NCBI GenBank assembly: GCA_025667525.1
Contig: CM046882.1
Coordinates: 214,008,592 to 214,072,591 of the forward strand
Reading direction: 5' to 3'
Length of the DNA: 64,000 bases
Origin: Glebionis coronaria
Lineage: Eukaryota; Streptophyta; Magnoliopsida; Asterales; Asteraceae
Shown here: positions 35,362-47,334 of the stretch, in pieces
Layout: every line of letters begins with the position of its first letter
How positions within the stretch are numbered: the first letter of the stretch is position 1
Notes under the pieces: model-generated
What the model was told of the DNA's origin: nothing
Databases searched by the model: none
What the model saw: only the letters and a program-made list of their open reading frames with translations
Program-made: the position numbers and the translations under genes

Positions 35362-37236
35362 TTGTAAAAAGATTTGTTGATGTGTGTCTAATCGAATTGA
35401 TCTGGTTTAACTATGTGACTTAGTCGTTCTTTGGTGGAACAAATAGTTGTGTCGTTGTAGTAATTAAATGTGCAAGACTTAAAAGTAAAGGACGTTAAAG
35501 TAAATCTAAGTCTAATTTAAAATAAATGACGGGAATTTAAAAGCGCGACGAAAAGTAAAAGGCACTAAAAGTAAATGACACAAACTTAAATCCATCTAAG
35601 TCAAACTTAAAACGCAACTAAAACTTAAAATAAGGCAAGGCTAAAATAAATCTAAGGCAATTAAACTTAAAGTGAGACTAAGAAAAAGGCGAGAAAAGTA
35701 AAGCTTGTAAATTAAAAATTAAAAACAAAAACAAAAAAGAACCTGAAAACAACTCATTCGGAATAAATCCTTCGTTCGGAATAATCACTCATCCGGAATG
35801 TCACCTTCGTTCGGGATGATTCTCCTTCACTCGGAATATTTACCAAAATCCTTGATCCGGAACAAATTCTCTATTCGGAATATGTCACTTATCCGGAATA
35901 AATCCTTCGTTCGGAACTTTTGCTGATTCGGAACTTCCTAAACAAAAGCCTTGATTCGAAACTTCTTGATTCGGAACCCTTGGTTCGGAACTTACTGATT
36001 CGGAACTTTTGAATGTTCCGAATGAAACACCTCTTCCACTGATCCGGAATACTTCCGAATGAACAAGCTTGATTCGGAACTTTAAATGTTCCGAATGAAG
36101 GTGTTGATCCGGAATAATTAATTATTCCGAATAAAACTCCTTGGTTCGGAACTTCTTCTTGGTTGGGAATAGGTTCCGAATGAACAAGTGTCTATTCGAA
36201 GGAAGTTGTCTTGATCCATAACAATTGTTTTATTTAGAACAAATCTTCAAACCTTCACTCGGAACTTCACTGATTCGGAACAATCAAGGAATAAACCTTC
36301 ACTCAGAATATTTGGTAAGCTTGATCCGGAACTTTACCTGGGAAACAGATAGCAGCGAAGAATACGCAAGAAAGGAAAAAGCACGAATCTAAACAAATAC
36401 TAATCAAATCAACCTAAAGATTAAATCAAACTAAACAAATAACATCAACTAATCATAAACAAACAATCCAAAACAATCAAACTAACAAATATAACCAAAA
36501 TAATCAAAACCCACTTTAATCAAATCAATAAAATAAGAACATGAACATGAACAATAAACATAAAGATTGAAGATTAAAGAAAGGTAGATAGGAGATTAAC
36601 AAGAAAAAGTAAAGATTGACAAGAATTAAAAGAAAACTTACTTGAATTTAAAGGTATTTAAGGTGCAAGACAATTAAGGTAAATGACATGTAATTAAATG
36701 ACAAGGAAAGTAAAATGGAAGAACTAATTGTCACTATTAGCCAACAAAAACTAATGAAATGAAATCCTAATCTATATATAGGGGAGGATTAGGAGGTGCT
36801 TAGGAAGCTTTCTCCCCTCTTTCATATTTTCTTAATTGCACCATTAAGTCCTTAAGCGTTTAATCTTCTTAAATCTTGGACTTTAATGACTTTGTCTGGG
36901 GATTTCTTTGAACTCGACTTGTTATTCTTCAATAAATTAGACTTGAGTTCTTTGGCTTTAAGTAAACTTCCGTCTTTTGACTTTTTCTTCGATAAATCTT
37001 CAGAATTGGTCTTGGACTTCCGTTCTTTTTTCACTCTTGTCTTCTTGACTTCGTCTTTCGTCTTTTTCTTCGATAAAAGCCCGTAAATGCCCTTGTTTTC
37101 TCCACTTTACACCTTTTCGTCCTAAATCACAACAAAAACAAAAACCACGCATAATTCCAACATAAATGACATAAAATACACGTTTTGGCTCGGTTATTAT
37201 TGTAATTAAGTGGTAAAAAGGATGGGTGTTTACACA
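35362..37236 (-). repeat. Right LTR of element X, inverted and longer
   Basis: On the minus strand it begins TGTGTAAACACC at 37236 and runs to about 35362. It includes 380 bp absent from the left copy, a TATATATA box (36773-36780) and the mirror-image TTCGGAAT repeat field (35757-36330). The last about 25 bp seen next to the PBS on the left are absent. Identity to the left copy looks like roughly 95%. Confidence 0.82.
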
Positions 37237-37703
37237 CCTATCATCCTCAGTGTTTCGAGTCTAAGGGTGGAACAACCCATACTAAAGATGAAAAGTCGAA
37301 TGCTTAGTCTAGTATGGAAAGGGTAACTACTAATAAATCTAAAGTCATTTATGAAGTGTGCTAAAAGACCTATTGTTAGAACAATAAAGGATATATCATT
37401 TGGATATCAGAAAATTCTTCAAGCAAACGATCGAGGCTCGAGTGAAACGAACACGAGAGGCTTCAAACGTGATGATAATGACCTAAATAAACACAAGTCA
37501 CAAACAACCACGAAACAAAGGTTGGAAGGGCAGAAATCCCCTCATTAGGTTAAATAAAAATATTTACCAGGATAAATATGAGAATTCCTCCACGAGGCAC
37601 CTTGTTTTTGATAACCGAGTCAAAATCTCGACTCGAATCCTCATAAATGTGATCATTTAGGGATTATCATTGTTCAGTCATTTTTAGTGGGACTTACATG
37701 TAA
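37237..37703 (-). other. 3' UTR of element Y, proximal part
   Basis: Continues the sequence interrupted at 28502. Matches 53340-53740: the gtttcgagtctaag motif, the gtcacaaacaaccacga motif, and the post-stop gaggtgcc/GACTCGG block (37580-37620). No gene is seen. Confidence 0.7.
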
Positions 37704-38662
37704 TCAAGGACCAAAAGCAACTGTGAATAAAGGAAAAGCCTTTATACCAGTATCGAAGATCGTATCCTCACATTTTGTTGAAAATAAAATACACAAGGTA
37801 GGAGGATACGTCTTGTAAGAAAGAAAACTCCTTACAACGTACTTATAGTATGTTTGGTCATCAAATCCGAGGGGGTGGGTAGGGTTACTTTGAAACAAGG
37901 GTAAATCATGCAAAATAGGAGTTTCAAAGTCTCCCCCCGGATCGAAGGCAAAAGACTTACTAAAATCCTCATTCTCATCGAGAGGCGATCCTTCGGTGAA
38001 CCCCTCGAGAATGGAAACACCATGAGTAGAAGAGAGAAAAGTCTCATCCGTATGAGACGTCGGGAGGGTGACTAGCAAATCCGACTCATCGAGTTTATAA
38101 TCCTTAGAATCCTCACACTCGATGTCCTTGAACGTCTCATCAAAGAGAGGACTTACGTCACTAAAAATGAACGCGTCATCAAATTCGAATAAAAGGTTCG
38201 AAAAGATTTTAAAATCGTTGTTTTGAACGTCCTCGTCGATTAGTGACTCGTCATCACTAGCGGAAAAATCATCGTCATTGAAAAGCGGGTTCGAAAAATT
38301 CGTTGATTCTCTTCCAGAAGTGTCATTGGGAGAGACATCATCACATGATATAGAATCACACTCACAATTGTGATTTACCTCGTTATAATCTTCCTGGAAA
38401 AACTCATCGAGAGAAAAATCACTTACCTCATCTTCGGAGAAAACCGTAGGCTCACTATGGATTGGAATAGGTATCTCGACACTAGGATTAGTGCCAAGAT
38501 TCGTCTCCCCCATACTTAGAGAGGCATCGGTTTTCGTAGTGGGTATAGGAGTAGTGGTCTCACGATAAGGGTCGAAATTGAAATTATCTTTATCATCATC
38601 GTTGTTGTAATCATATGGAATTACAAGAGACGTAGAGGCATAAGTATTTAAATTTTACGCTT
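37704..38662 (-). CDS. Acidic ORF of element Y
   Basis: Open on the minus strand from about 38660 to a stop at 37704. An ATG at 38513 gives 269 aa, but similarity to the ORF of element W suggests it is the tail of a longer protein. It is dominated by D/E/S/F with repeated NPLF motifs, then a SLSMGE-type segment, a hydrophobic-aromatic stretch and EDTIFDTGI near the end. Very similar EDTIFDPGI-ending predicted proteins are, from memory, abundant in Asteraceae. Function unknown. No RT or integrase accompanies it. Confidence 0.65.
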
Positions 38663-39385
38663 GATCTCGTTGTTCTTCCATTTCTCTCTCTTACCTCACA
38701 TTTAAAAACATGTCCCTCACGTCTCATATGAATTCTTCTCGATGGTCTAGTAAGAGATCGACAAAGGAATTTGGTCTCTCGTTACTTGACTCATGAGGAT
38801 TTTGATGGTCGAGATTGTATGATGGGGCCTCAAAATTATCGAAAAAATTGGGCTCATTATAATTCATCGATTGGCAAGAAAAAGTATCGTGAGGCTTCCC
38901 ACTATTGTCGCAACACGGATTTTGAGAAAAATTTGTATGGCCGTGTGGATAATAATCCACATTGTCGTAAATGTAACTCATGTCGTGTAATTCGTTAAAA
39001 CCGGAAAATTGATGGTCGAAAGACGTATTTTTATTCATCGGTTGACAATCGTACCTATAGTGAGGTTTATTCCCACAATACTCACATGACGGTGGTTAAT
39101 GCGAAGATTGGTCAACGAAATTCAAATTCGGTTCGTGGTTGTGACGATTTGGGTATTGATTTGGACACTCATAGTGCCAATGGGAAGGGCTTCCACAATA
39201 TAGGCAATGGAGGTGACGTTCTTGATTAGAAGTATACAAATAATTGGTCGGATTACACGATGGACATGACCTAAGTAGTGTATAGTTGATATAATCTCCG
39301 CACCTTTCGCATACACACCATGGACATGTTACGGAACCAAACTTTCGTCTCCCACAACCTAGGCAACGAATATCTATGAAGAATT
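38663..39385 (-). pseudogene. Tandem zinc-knuckle ORF of element Y, degenerate
   Basis: Read on the minus strand: a Cys-rich start (CLGCG, CPWC, CERCG, CPSC, about 39250-39360), then spaced knuckles CLYCGSPSHWHYEC (39165-39206), CEYCGNKPHYRYDC (39045-39086) and CDNSGKPHDTFSC (38873-38913). The last has serine where the second cysteine belongs. At least two in-frame stops are present (near 39097 and 38656). Multiple knuckles suggest nucleic-acid binding, in the place of the single knuckle of a normal Gag. No Gag core fold is recognisable. Confidence 0.65.
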
Positions 39386-39990
39386 GATATTTAGAGGGGT
39401 TGAGAAAACGAATTATGAAAATAGAAGGAAAATGAGAAGATTATTTTTGTGTTTTTGGTTTTTCAATTTTTTTTGGAATTTTTGTGTATTACGTAGAAGT
39501 TAAACTACAAAAATTATCCACTAATCAAAGGTCTCGATTAGTGAATCCAAAGGGAGTGAAGGTAATTACGTGAAGTAAAACCCTTCGTTCGACTTTGAAA
39601 CGTTGGCGGAATGGCAAAACGTTTTGAAGGTTCAATAATGTAAACTCACAAAAATAGATTAATAATACTTGATGTGGCAAACCCGTAATTAATCGTCATA
39701 TCAAAATACGCACAAGCGAGCGGAGAAAACGAGGCGACGCGAAGCACTTAAGAGCCTTTTTTCTTTAGGTCGTGAAATACAACCGCCTTATACCCACCTT
39801 ATAGTTTGTATTTATCGATTGTAAATCTTTTTCTATTTTTTATAGACTTTTCAAAATTAAAAAGTAAAATAATGTTTAAAAATAATTAAAGAAAGTGAAA
39901 AATAAAATTTACAAACAGAAAAATCTAAAAAATCTTAAGAAACAAGGGAATAATATAAACGGGCTGAAAACTAAGCTAATTAAGCTAAAA
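39386..39990 (-). other. 5' leader of element Y
   Basis: AT-rich leader with the conserved block at 39711-39810. No PBS is recognised, so the upstream end is eroded or rearranged. Confidence 0.6.
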
Positions 39991-41114
39991 AAGGGAACAA
40001 AAGCTACGGCTTAATATATTAAGCAAAAAACAAACTCCCTTTATAATTTAAACTTGGGGAAACTCTACCAGTTAAGTCCCTAGGGCAACTGGTTAGAGTG
40101 TGTGTTATTGAGGCGTGGGAAGGGGGAAGGTCGGGGGTTCGAATCTGGCAACATCAAAAATTTTGCTTTATTTTTTTTCTTTTTCTTGGCTCCTATGGTT
40201 ACACAGACCACAAACCAACACTACTCAAATCCAAAACAATCAGACCAACGCCACAATTTGGAGCCTTTTATGCACAGTTATGAACAAGAAAAAAAACAAC
40301 AGGTCTCTCGTCTTATATTTTGGCTCACTTTGTTTTTTTTGGCTTTCACTTGGTTACACAATCACTGCCAACACACAAACTCAAAACCAAAACACTAAAC
40401 ACCTAACACTCCCAAGATTTTAGGTTGTGAGTGCACAACAAGGAACAAAAATAAGCATACCTCTATTCCTTCGTTCCCTTTTTTTTTACTTTTTGGTTTG
40501 GTTGAAGATTGCTGTTGGGATATCACATGGTACGAACTCAAACCAAAACGCAAACACAACCTATCACTTACCAATTTTATTCCACAATTTGTGCTTGTGA
40601 GCACACAGCAGACATATTTCTTTCGAAACAAAGGGATTATGAACAATCAGTGGGCAAAGTACTAGCAGGAACCACTTTAAATATGTCTTTCTACTTGTTT
40701 GTATGCATAGGGACAGTTAGCTCAAATAGAACAAAGTTAAAACACAAATTGCACGAATCAATCACAAAAATTGAACCACGAGCATACAGTGGCACAATAC
40801 AAACATAGTCAAGAGATAAACAAATCCTTACGCAGGCTTGAACCTAGACTACATAGAAACTTCGAGGGCATATTACTTCTAATTGGTTGGCTATCATAGC
40901 TTAGACAGTGGGGGACATCAACACAAAATAAAACAACAGGCAGTGGGATTAAATAGGCAATTATAAATCTTAAGACAAAATTGTTTATCCTAAATATAAC
41001 CTAATGTTAACAGACCTGCAAGTTTAGACCCTTAAGCCACAAGCATGGCAGTTTGATACACCAAATAGCATGCAAACCAGGAAACCAGCAATACTAACAC
41101 CACACTAATCCTAT
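39991..41114 (-). repeat. Decayed LTR remnant, probably the 5' LTR of element Y
   Basis: No coding potential. Its position beside the Y leader, its general composition and a tRNA-like module in the same relative place and orientation suggest a minus-strand LTR cut off at 41114 by a copia-like fragment. Direct similarity to LTR5 is weak by eye. Confidence 0.4.
40080..40152 (+). other. tRNA-like Pol III module in the LTR remnant
   Basis: A-box TAGGGCAACTGG (one mismatch to TRGCNNARYNGG) at 40081-40092 and B-box GGTTCGAATCT at 40136-40146. T-rich terminator-like runs follow from about 40160. It is the best A-box of the five modules, but the sequence between the boxes differs from the others. 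Confidence 0.55.
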
Positions 41115-41420
41115 TGTTGGAAACTCACTTTATGTGACGACATTTAAGAATTCCCATTAGTTATTATAGTCACACACGCTTAGACTAGACTAGGTTTAAT
41201 GTATAGTTTAGGGTCGTGTGTGACTATATATACCCCTCCTTAGCTTCCAAGGAGGGGTGTTGCTTGTGTTCATTTGTATTTTCATTTCCTTTCAATACAT
41301 TTTCTTAACCTTTTCACACACAACCTCTCTTCTCTCTCTCTCAACGATGGCTTCCACCATTTACCACCATGTTAGACCATCGGATCATAAATGGCAAATC
41401 CACAATTGGCATCAGAGACT
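41115..41420 (+). mobile_element. Ty1/copia-like LTR and PBS fragment
   Basis: Begins TGTTGGAAACTC. TATATATA lies at 41225-41232, with a CCTTGGAAG/AAGGAGG-type inverted pair near it and a pyrimidine-rich end near 41330. A degenerate TGGCATCAGAGA at about 41407-41418 resembles the initiator-Met PBS (TGGTATCAGAGC). No gag or pol follows; the fragment fades out by about 41450. LTR ends are approximate. Confidence 0.55.
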
Positions 41421-41959
41421 CGGTTCCATCCTTGGATCGTTCTTTTTTTCGATTTAGGTGGTCTAAAAATTTTTTTTGGTCCGAATCTATATCATTTTTG
41501 TCACTGGTCCGAATCTATATCATTTTTTTGGTCTGAATATGTATCATTTTCTTGTCACGAGTTATGTTTATATCCAATATTCATAACTTTTGTCCTTGTC
41601 TGTTAACTTGTTGTCACTCTTACATGTCATCAGCCAAAGATGGTTTCCTTTTTTTTGTTTCACTGGTTTCATCAAAAACAGATTCATCCATGGTTAAAAT
41701 GAGTTTTCTCATGGTCAAAAATTGTCTCGTATCTGGTTTTATGTCTACTGTTTCTGGTCTTAATTTTTGATCTGGTATCATTTTTCTGGGCTTATCTTGT
41801 TGTTTATGATGATGAAGTTACCCAGAAAATTAGTCAGATTCACATTTCCGGATTTTCAGGAACAAGGACATCTCGTGGATAAGATTTCAGCTTCACGGTA
41901 CATCGCATTGAGTGCGATGGGTTGACTACGATGGTACCACTGCGATGGTATGATGAAAG
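41421..41959. other. Unassigned non-coding stretch
   Basis: Contains a repeated tttggtccgaatctatatcattt motif (about 41480-41545) and short palindromic sequence near 41900-41955 (gcgatgg and tcgtagt-type words). It may be the copia 5' region. I see no gene. Confidence 0.4.
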
Positions 41960-42520
41960 TGGATGTGAATAGTGATTTATTTGGATACGTTATAGGGTAA
42001 ATTAGAAAATTACCTGTAGGAAAAAGTAATAGACTAATAATACCAATGACGAATTCAATTAAACATGTGATGAACCAAGTTCGTTGTACACGAAGATCGA
42101 GTGAATTTGAGACGTTTTGCTTTGATTTGGACAATTGATTTGAATTGGTTTTCGATTTTTAAACTAGAATTAAAATCTACAAAATTAAATCCTAAGTGCA
42201 TGAATTGTTTCCCGAATTTAATAAAAACGTTCTATCTAAAACTCTATAATTCGAATATTTAAATGACGAAACTAAAACTTAAAGAAAAGCTAATCGAGAC
42301 ACTTTAAAAATTATTATTTATTAATCTAATTTTACTTCTATTATTTTATTTTATTCAGCAACTTATGCCAAATTTGAGTAAACTTACTCATTACTAACAG
42401 TGATTGAAAATTGACTAAACTTAAAAAAAACTAGACGTGTATAAAAAAAACGTTTACTTTCTTATGAAAATGAAAACAATAAGATTATTAAAGTCCAAAC
42501 GTAATTTACAACCAAAAGAG

Positions 42521-42596
42521 TAGCTGGATCAGTTGGCTGGTCATATGTCCTATAACATGCAGGTCTCGAGTTCGAGACCTGCTGAAGACAATTTTT
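42521..42596 (+). other. tRNA-like Pol III module antisense to LTR4
   Basis: A-box TGGATCAGTTGG (one mismatch) at 42525-42536, B-box AGTTCGAGACC at 42569-42579 within a perfectly paired arm (AGGTCTCGAG/TTCGAGACCT region), and T5 at 42592-42596. The LTR reads minus, so the module is antisense, as in LTR1 to LTR3. Confidence 0.6.
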
Positions 42597-44336
42597 CAAT
42601 TTATTTCGTTTTCAAATCAGTTAAAGGATATGGAATTTGAAAGCACAGCAGATAAGGAAAAATATAGTACTGAAAGTAGAATGCAGTAATCCCAAAAACA
42701 AAATATTCAACAGCCAAAAATTAAAGCAAACATTCAGTGCAGATTATAAGTACAAAGACTGAAGTAAACTTAAACTAATAATATAAAATCAGTTAGATTA
42801 GACCACTAAGAACCAAAATCATCATAAATCATCAGACTAACAAAGTAAAAACATCAAATACAGATTTCTATAGTGACCACTTCAACACCACAACAAGAAA
42901 ATACAGCAGAAACAAATTAAACCGTTAATAGTTAAAACAAATCAGAAAACAGGAATTCTATGTGCTAGCAATGCTAAAGTTGATAGAAACTACAAACCAA
43001 ACAAACGTAATTGATCCAAACAATCAAAGTCATGGAATGTACGACAACATTTTAATCACACGTAGAAAGAACATCCAAGAATGGCAACAACAAAATAGCA
43101 AATCCTTAACACATACATCACATCAGTGACTTAGATCACCAAGCAACAAACTAGACGAACTGTAAGGCTGAATCAAAATGCGACAGACGAAAATAAGCAG
43201 TTTCAACCTATTTAAAAACTGATGGAAGTAAGGTATACTTGAAGCACTATCAATATGAAGCAATTAATATATCCTCAAATAAACAGCAATGGTAAGAGTA
43301 TATGACAGCAAACAGAATAGTGACACAATGCAACGATATGAACATCATCATATAGCTCTTAATAGTCAATGACAAGTAGAGGATTCACGATTATTTCTGT
43401 GTCTTACTTTCGGCAGAACTTTACCGTATTTAAATGAAATTAAAGATAGCAACCAAACAGACAAAATCAGTAACTACACAGCTAAGTTACATATTAACTA
43501 AATCATAACTCCAAAAACAATAACTACACAGCTAAACAACTTGACTCGCAGCTACTTAAATAGATCCAGTAAAAGGAAATTTGTTCAAAAACTAAGATAA
43601 CAATTTAACAGATCTATTACATTATCAAACTAATAAAACTTTAAGAGCAAGTGTCATAAAAACATCCTAGCAACTAATATAATCAGCAAGTAGGATCGAT
43701 TCAGATATCATAGATATCATGGTAATATCAGTAAACTAAAACAGTATTATCAATCTTACCAAACAGCAAACACAATCAATTCATATTAAACATCAACAAG
43801 ACACAGATTAATCAATGAACTCAGATCAACAATCATATTAAACTAATTATTTCAGAAAAATGAACAAAAGAACTTAACCATCATTTGATGAAATCCGTTG
43901 AGCAGAAATCGCGCGCTGAGCGGATTTGTCTAAACCGATACCACCATATAACTCCATTCGAACACCATCAAGAATCATCCGAACTACCAGATTCTTTTAA
44001 TCGATAAATCGATTAGTCAATTCGAGACTTATTTAAACTTCAGTTTATCAGTTAGATAAACTGGATCCCAAACATTTTCTTAAGTAAAATTTATAAGCCA
44101 TTACTCAACTTATAAAATAAACTTAATGTTATAATAAGTATAAATCAGTTAATTAGAAATGATCAATAGATTTGAGAGCAGTTAAAAATAAAACGCAGGA
44201 TAAAAGCAATAATCTGAACTTTTTATTAATTAAAACGGGAATACATAAAACATTACTAGATTAAAAATAACTAATCTATCATTATAACTAAAATACAGAA
44301 AAGAAGGGATGAAGATTACAATGAAAATAATAGGGT

Positions 44337-44343
44337 TTTTATA
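44337..44343 (-). promoter_or_regulatory. Predicted TATA box of LTR4
   Basis: TATAAAAACCC on the minus strand, aligned with the TATA boxes of LTR1 to LTR3. Confidence 0.55.
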
Positions 44344-45433
44344 GTTGAAGAGGAGGGTGAGGGTTGTTGGTGATGAACGATTTTTGACCTTTGATTCTGA
44401 ATCCATACCTTCTCTTTCTTCATTGTTATGATTGGATGGCTGTGATTCGCCCTTGTGCACTTGGATCGCCAACGTGGCACACTTTTGTGCTTCTTGTGCT
44501 ACCTTGATGTTGAGGTGGTTCTTCCTTATTGGTGGGTGATGTTGGATGATATGTGCTATCCAATAAGATGCTGCCACGTCCCATTGCTCTTCCACTCCAG
44601 CCTTCCGAAATTAAGGGGAATTTATGCCCACTCGTGTGCAACACACGAGTACATCAAAAGCCCCAATTCATTTGTGAATTTTATTTTCTAGGGTTAGGAA
44701 CAGCGCTATGTTCGTCTGGTTATTTGTTTAGGGTAGAAGATGAGAGACGAAGGTGAGAAAACTCACATAGGAATTATCAAAAAGTGAAACGTGTGAAGTC
44801 AAAGTTTTATTTGTTTTGTGTTGGAAAGTGAGTGGTTGAGGTACGGGATATTTATTTGTTTGATAAGAGAAAAGAGTGGAACAGATAAAACGTTTGTAGC
44901 AAAAAAAACGTTTATTACTTCTTTGTTTTGACCAGATGTTTTGACCAGATGGTTTGACCTCCAAAAATATGCAACAATTCTTCCATCGTATCTTTTGTTG
45001 TTTGATCATGGGCTTTTAGGCCCATTTGATTTCACAATTTTCCATCCGTATGTAAATCAATCTTGGGCTTGGAACCATTTGGGCCAATATTAAAACCATC
45101 CGTGTATATAAAATCCATTTTGGGCCTTTTGGATCACCAACCAACAAGTGAATTTAACTTGAATCATAAATGGGATTTTAAGCCCACTTCCCAAATGTGG
45201 GACCCACTAAGCCCGTTTTCTCTTAAAATGATATAATCCTTTAAATTCGAGCTCAATTTTGGCTTCCTCGATCTTTTTCATCAATCTCGTGTCGGTTTTC
45301 ATCGGTTTTCACGAACTTGGTATCTACACACATGAAAACAAGAAACAAACATATCCAAGGCATAATTGAGACATTAAATGCATTATTTCATTGTTATAAG
45401 CTACAAATGATATGAGTAAAAACACTCATATCA

Positions 45434-45447
45434 AATTCCCCCATGCT
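45434..45447 (-). promoter_or_regulatory. Polypurine tract of element W
   Basis: AGCATGGGGGAATT on the minus strand, directly adjoining the LTR start at 45433. Confidence 0.8.
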
Positions 45448-46641
45448 AAGCAATTGCCGTGTCCTCACGCAATGATAAAATAAAACTATAGCTACACAAT
45501 TATTCAACTTTTGACATTTTATTTTACAAAGACATAAAAGCTCAAATAGATTCATCGTCGTCGACTTTTCACTTTTCCATGCCAAGTGCAAAAACAAGAT
45601 CATTGTTATTATAAGTTGGTAGTCTAACACGAACTCATGTGGGCCAATTATTCACTTAGACTCCCTTATTCCTATGTGTATCTCTTATATTTTATTGTTG
45701 TCTTGAATGATCACGAGGATGCATTGTTGACTTATTTCGATAATTTATTAGGCCGAAAATAAAGTGAACGATTTAATCAATAGTTAGCTAAAGGACAAAA
45801 TCTTTTAAAACTGCTTCTCGGGACTTCATAAAGTTCATATCTTGGCATAACTTGTTTCGCGATTTGAGACCTTTCTCGGATCGATATTTGGCAATAACTT
45901 AATACTTCAAACCTTGAGAGACGTTCACGAAATAATGGTCTTCTCTTCATAATATTTCTTCACTTGAAGCTTAGAGAGATTCATACTTGGACCACGACTT
46001 CTTCATTTTTCTCCAATCTTTATTTGGGATTTTGATATACAACGATCCGCCTCCTTTTTGGACTTGGCTTCATTTATCCTCATACCTTATTTTGGTCTTT
46101 TTGGATAGACTTCTCCATGACTTTTTGGGAGTATTTTGCTTTTCCTCGTGTGTCTCGATCATTCATATTGATTTTTGATAAATGAGTCTTCACATCACTT
46201 GAGATCTTTAGCAATAAAACATAGCCCTCATGTCTTGTTAGGACCTTTTTGGACTCGCCAATCTTCGCATCCCGCTTCAATAAGTTATGCCTTGGCTATG
46301 AACTCTAATCCATACCGAGCAACTTTTAAACGATCTTGGGCTAGAAGCTAAGTAACTTTTCAAATCGTTCAACCTTATTTATTGCAATTAAAATTTATTA
46401 ACAAGCGATGGGAGAATAGGCTCATAATTAACTCACATAAATTCCCGGAAGAATACCAAACTTATAATTGGCTCTATCATCTCTTGTTCTCCATAAATGG
46501 ATACTTAGCCTATTAAATCAAAGTTTTGGGTTTTCAAGTCATCTATAGGATCTTTCATCTTCTTAAACTTTTGCAAGTTTTAGAATTTGCGTTTTAAAGT
46601 TCCCTTGATAGACGGCTTTCTAGGATCAGTTATAGGAGCTT

Positions 46642-46685
46642 GCGAAATGTTTTTGTTCTTAACTCGTATGAATTAATACTTTCGC
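46642..46685 (-). other. Conserved 3' UTR hairpin candidate (copy 4)
   Basis: Outer arms GCGAAA/TTTCGC are kept; the inner stem is weakened (ATTAAT against GTTAAG). Confidence 0.45.
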
Positions 46686-47334
46686 GTTTTAAAGCTCCCT
46701 ATATAATAGCTTAGAAAAACTTAATTCAAATACGTTAAGGAAAAGCTAAGGTTAAAAAACAAGTCGAGTCAAAAACTATTCTTATTGAAAACCTACATTC
46801 GTGTCAAAAACACTTATTTTATTTATTAAAACTTAAAAATTACACAAAAAATTTAAAATTTTATTGAAAAATGAGAAAAACAACACGTTTGGACACGACA
46901 AAAGAAATTGCAAGCGATTATATCGATAGACTCCCCCATGCTAAAACCAAACATTGTCCTCAATGTTTCTTAGCTCAAGAGTAACACCCCCTTGCTAAAA
47001 CACAAAGAGTCTAATGCAAACTCCTAGCATGGAAAGAGTACGCAAATCTATAAGCCGTTTATTAAGTATGCCTCAAGATAAAACGTTAGTCAATAATAAT
47101 CAAGGGATAAAGAGTGTGCCCCTTTTTGGCATTCAAAGAATGGAAGATCAAGTGGACCGGCAAAAACCGAACACGAGAGTCTTTAACAATTAGGGTCATA
47201 CCTAAGATCACAACACAACAATACACGAGCACGAGCTTGAAAGATCAAGCCTTATTAGTTGTTAGAAAATAGAAAGAAGATAGAAAGTGCTCGTTTTTGT
47301 TCACCGAGTCATGAGCTCGACTCGATCCCCGCAT

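Larger units (their letters stand above)
28503..37236 (+). mobile_element. Element X: gag-protease element with LTRs in inverted orientation
   Basis: A plus-strand LTR (28503-30007), PBS, gag-protease ORF and 3' UTR are followed by the same LTR in reverse complement (35362-37236). Sequence left of 28503 and right of 37236 belongs to one other element, so the whole unit behaves as one insertion. The left LTR lacks its first about 380 bp and the right one lacks its last about 25 bp. Normal LTR elements have direct LTRs, so this is a rearranged or aberrantly integrated copy. No RT or integrase is encoded. Confidence 0.75.
41960..45433 (-). repeat. 3' LTR of element W (LTR4)
   Basis: On the minus strand it begins TGATATGAGTGTTTTTACTC at 45433 and ends CACATCCA near 41960. 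It shares with LTR1 to LTR3 the start, TATA box (44337-44343), tRNA-like module and terminal block (42030-42130). It is the most diverged family member here and about 3.47 kb long. Confidence 0.82.
45434..47334 (-). other. 3' UTR of element W
   Basis: About 1.9 kb without a gene. From the ORF end it has the post-stop block (47297-47334), ATTGAGGACAATG with GGGGGAG (46925-46965), the hairpin candidate (46642-46685), repeated CCTAACAAGAC-type words and the LTR-adjacent polypurine tract. Confidence 0.75.

Noticed and set aside
41257..41457. Possible small gene with MAST...-type start after a TATA box
   Set aside because: The TATA box, TGTTGGAA start and PBS-like TGGCATCAGAGA fit a copia LTR better; no homologous coding pattern follows.
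44230..44595. 121-codon minus-strand ORF inside LTR4
   Set aside because: Lies across the predicted promoter of an LTR and is not preserved in LTR1 to LTR3.
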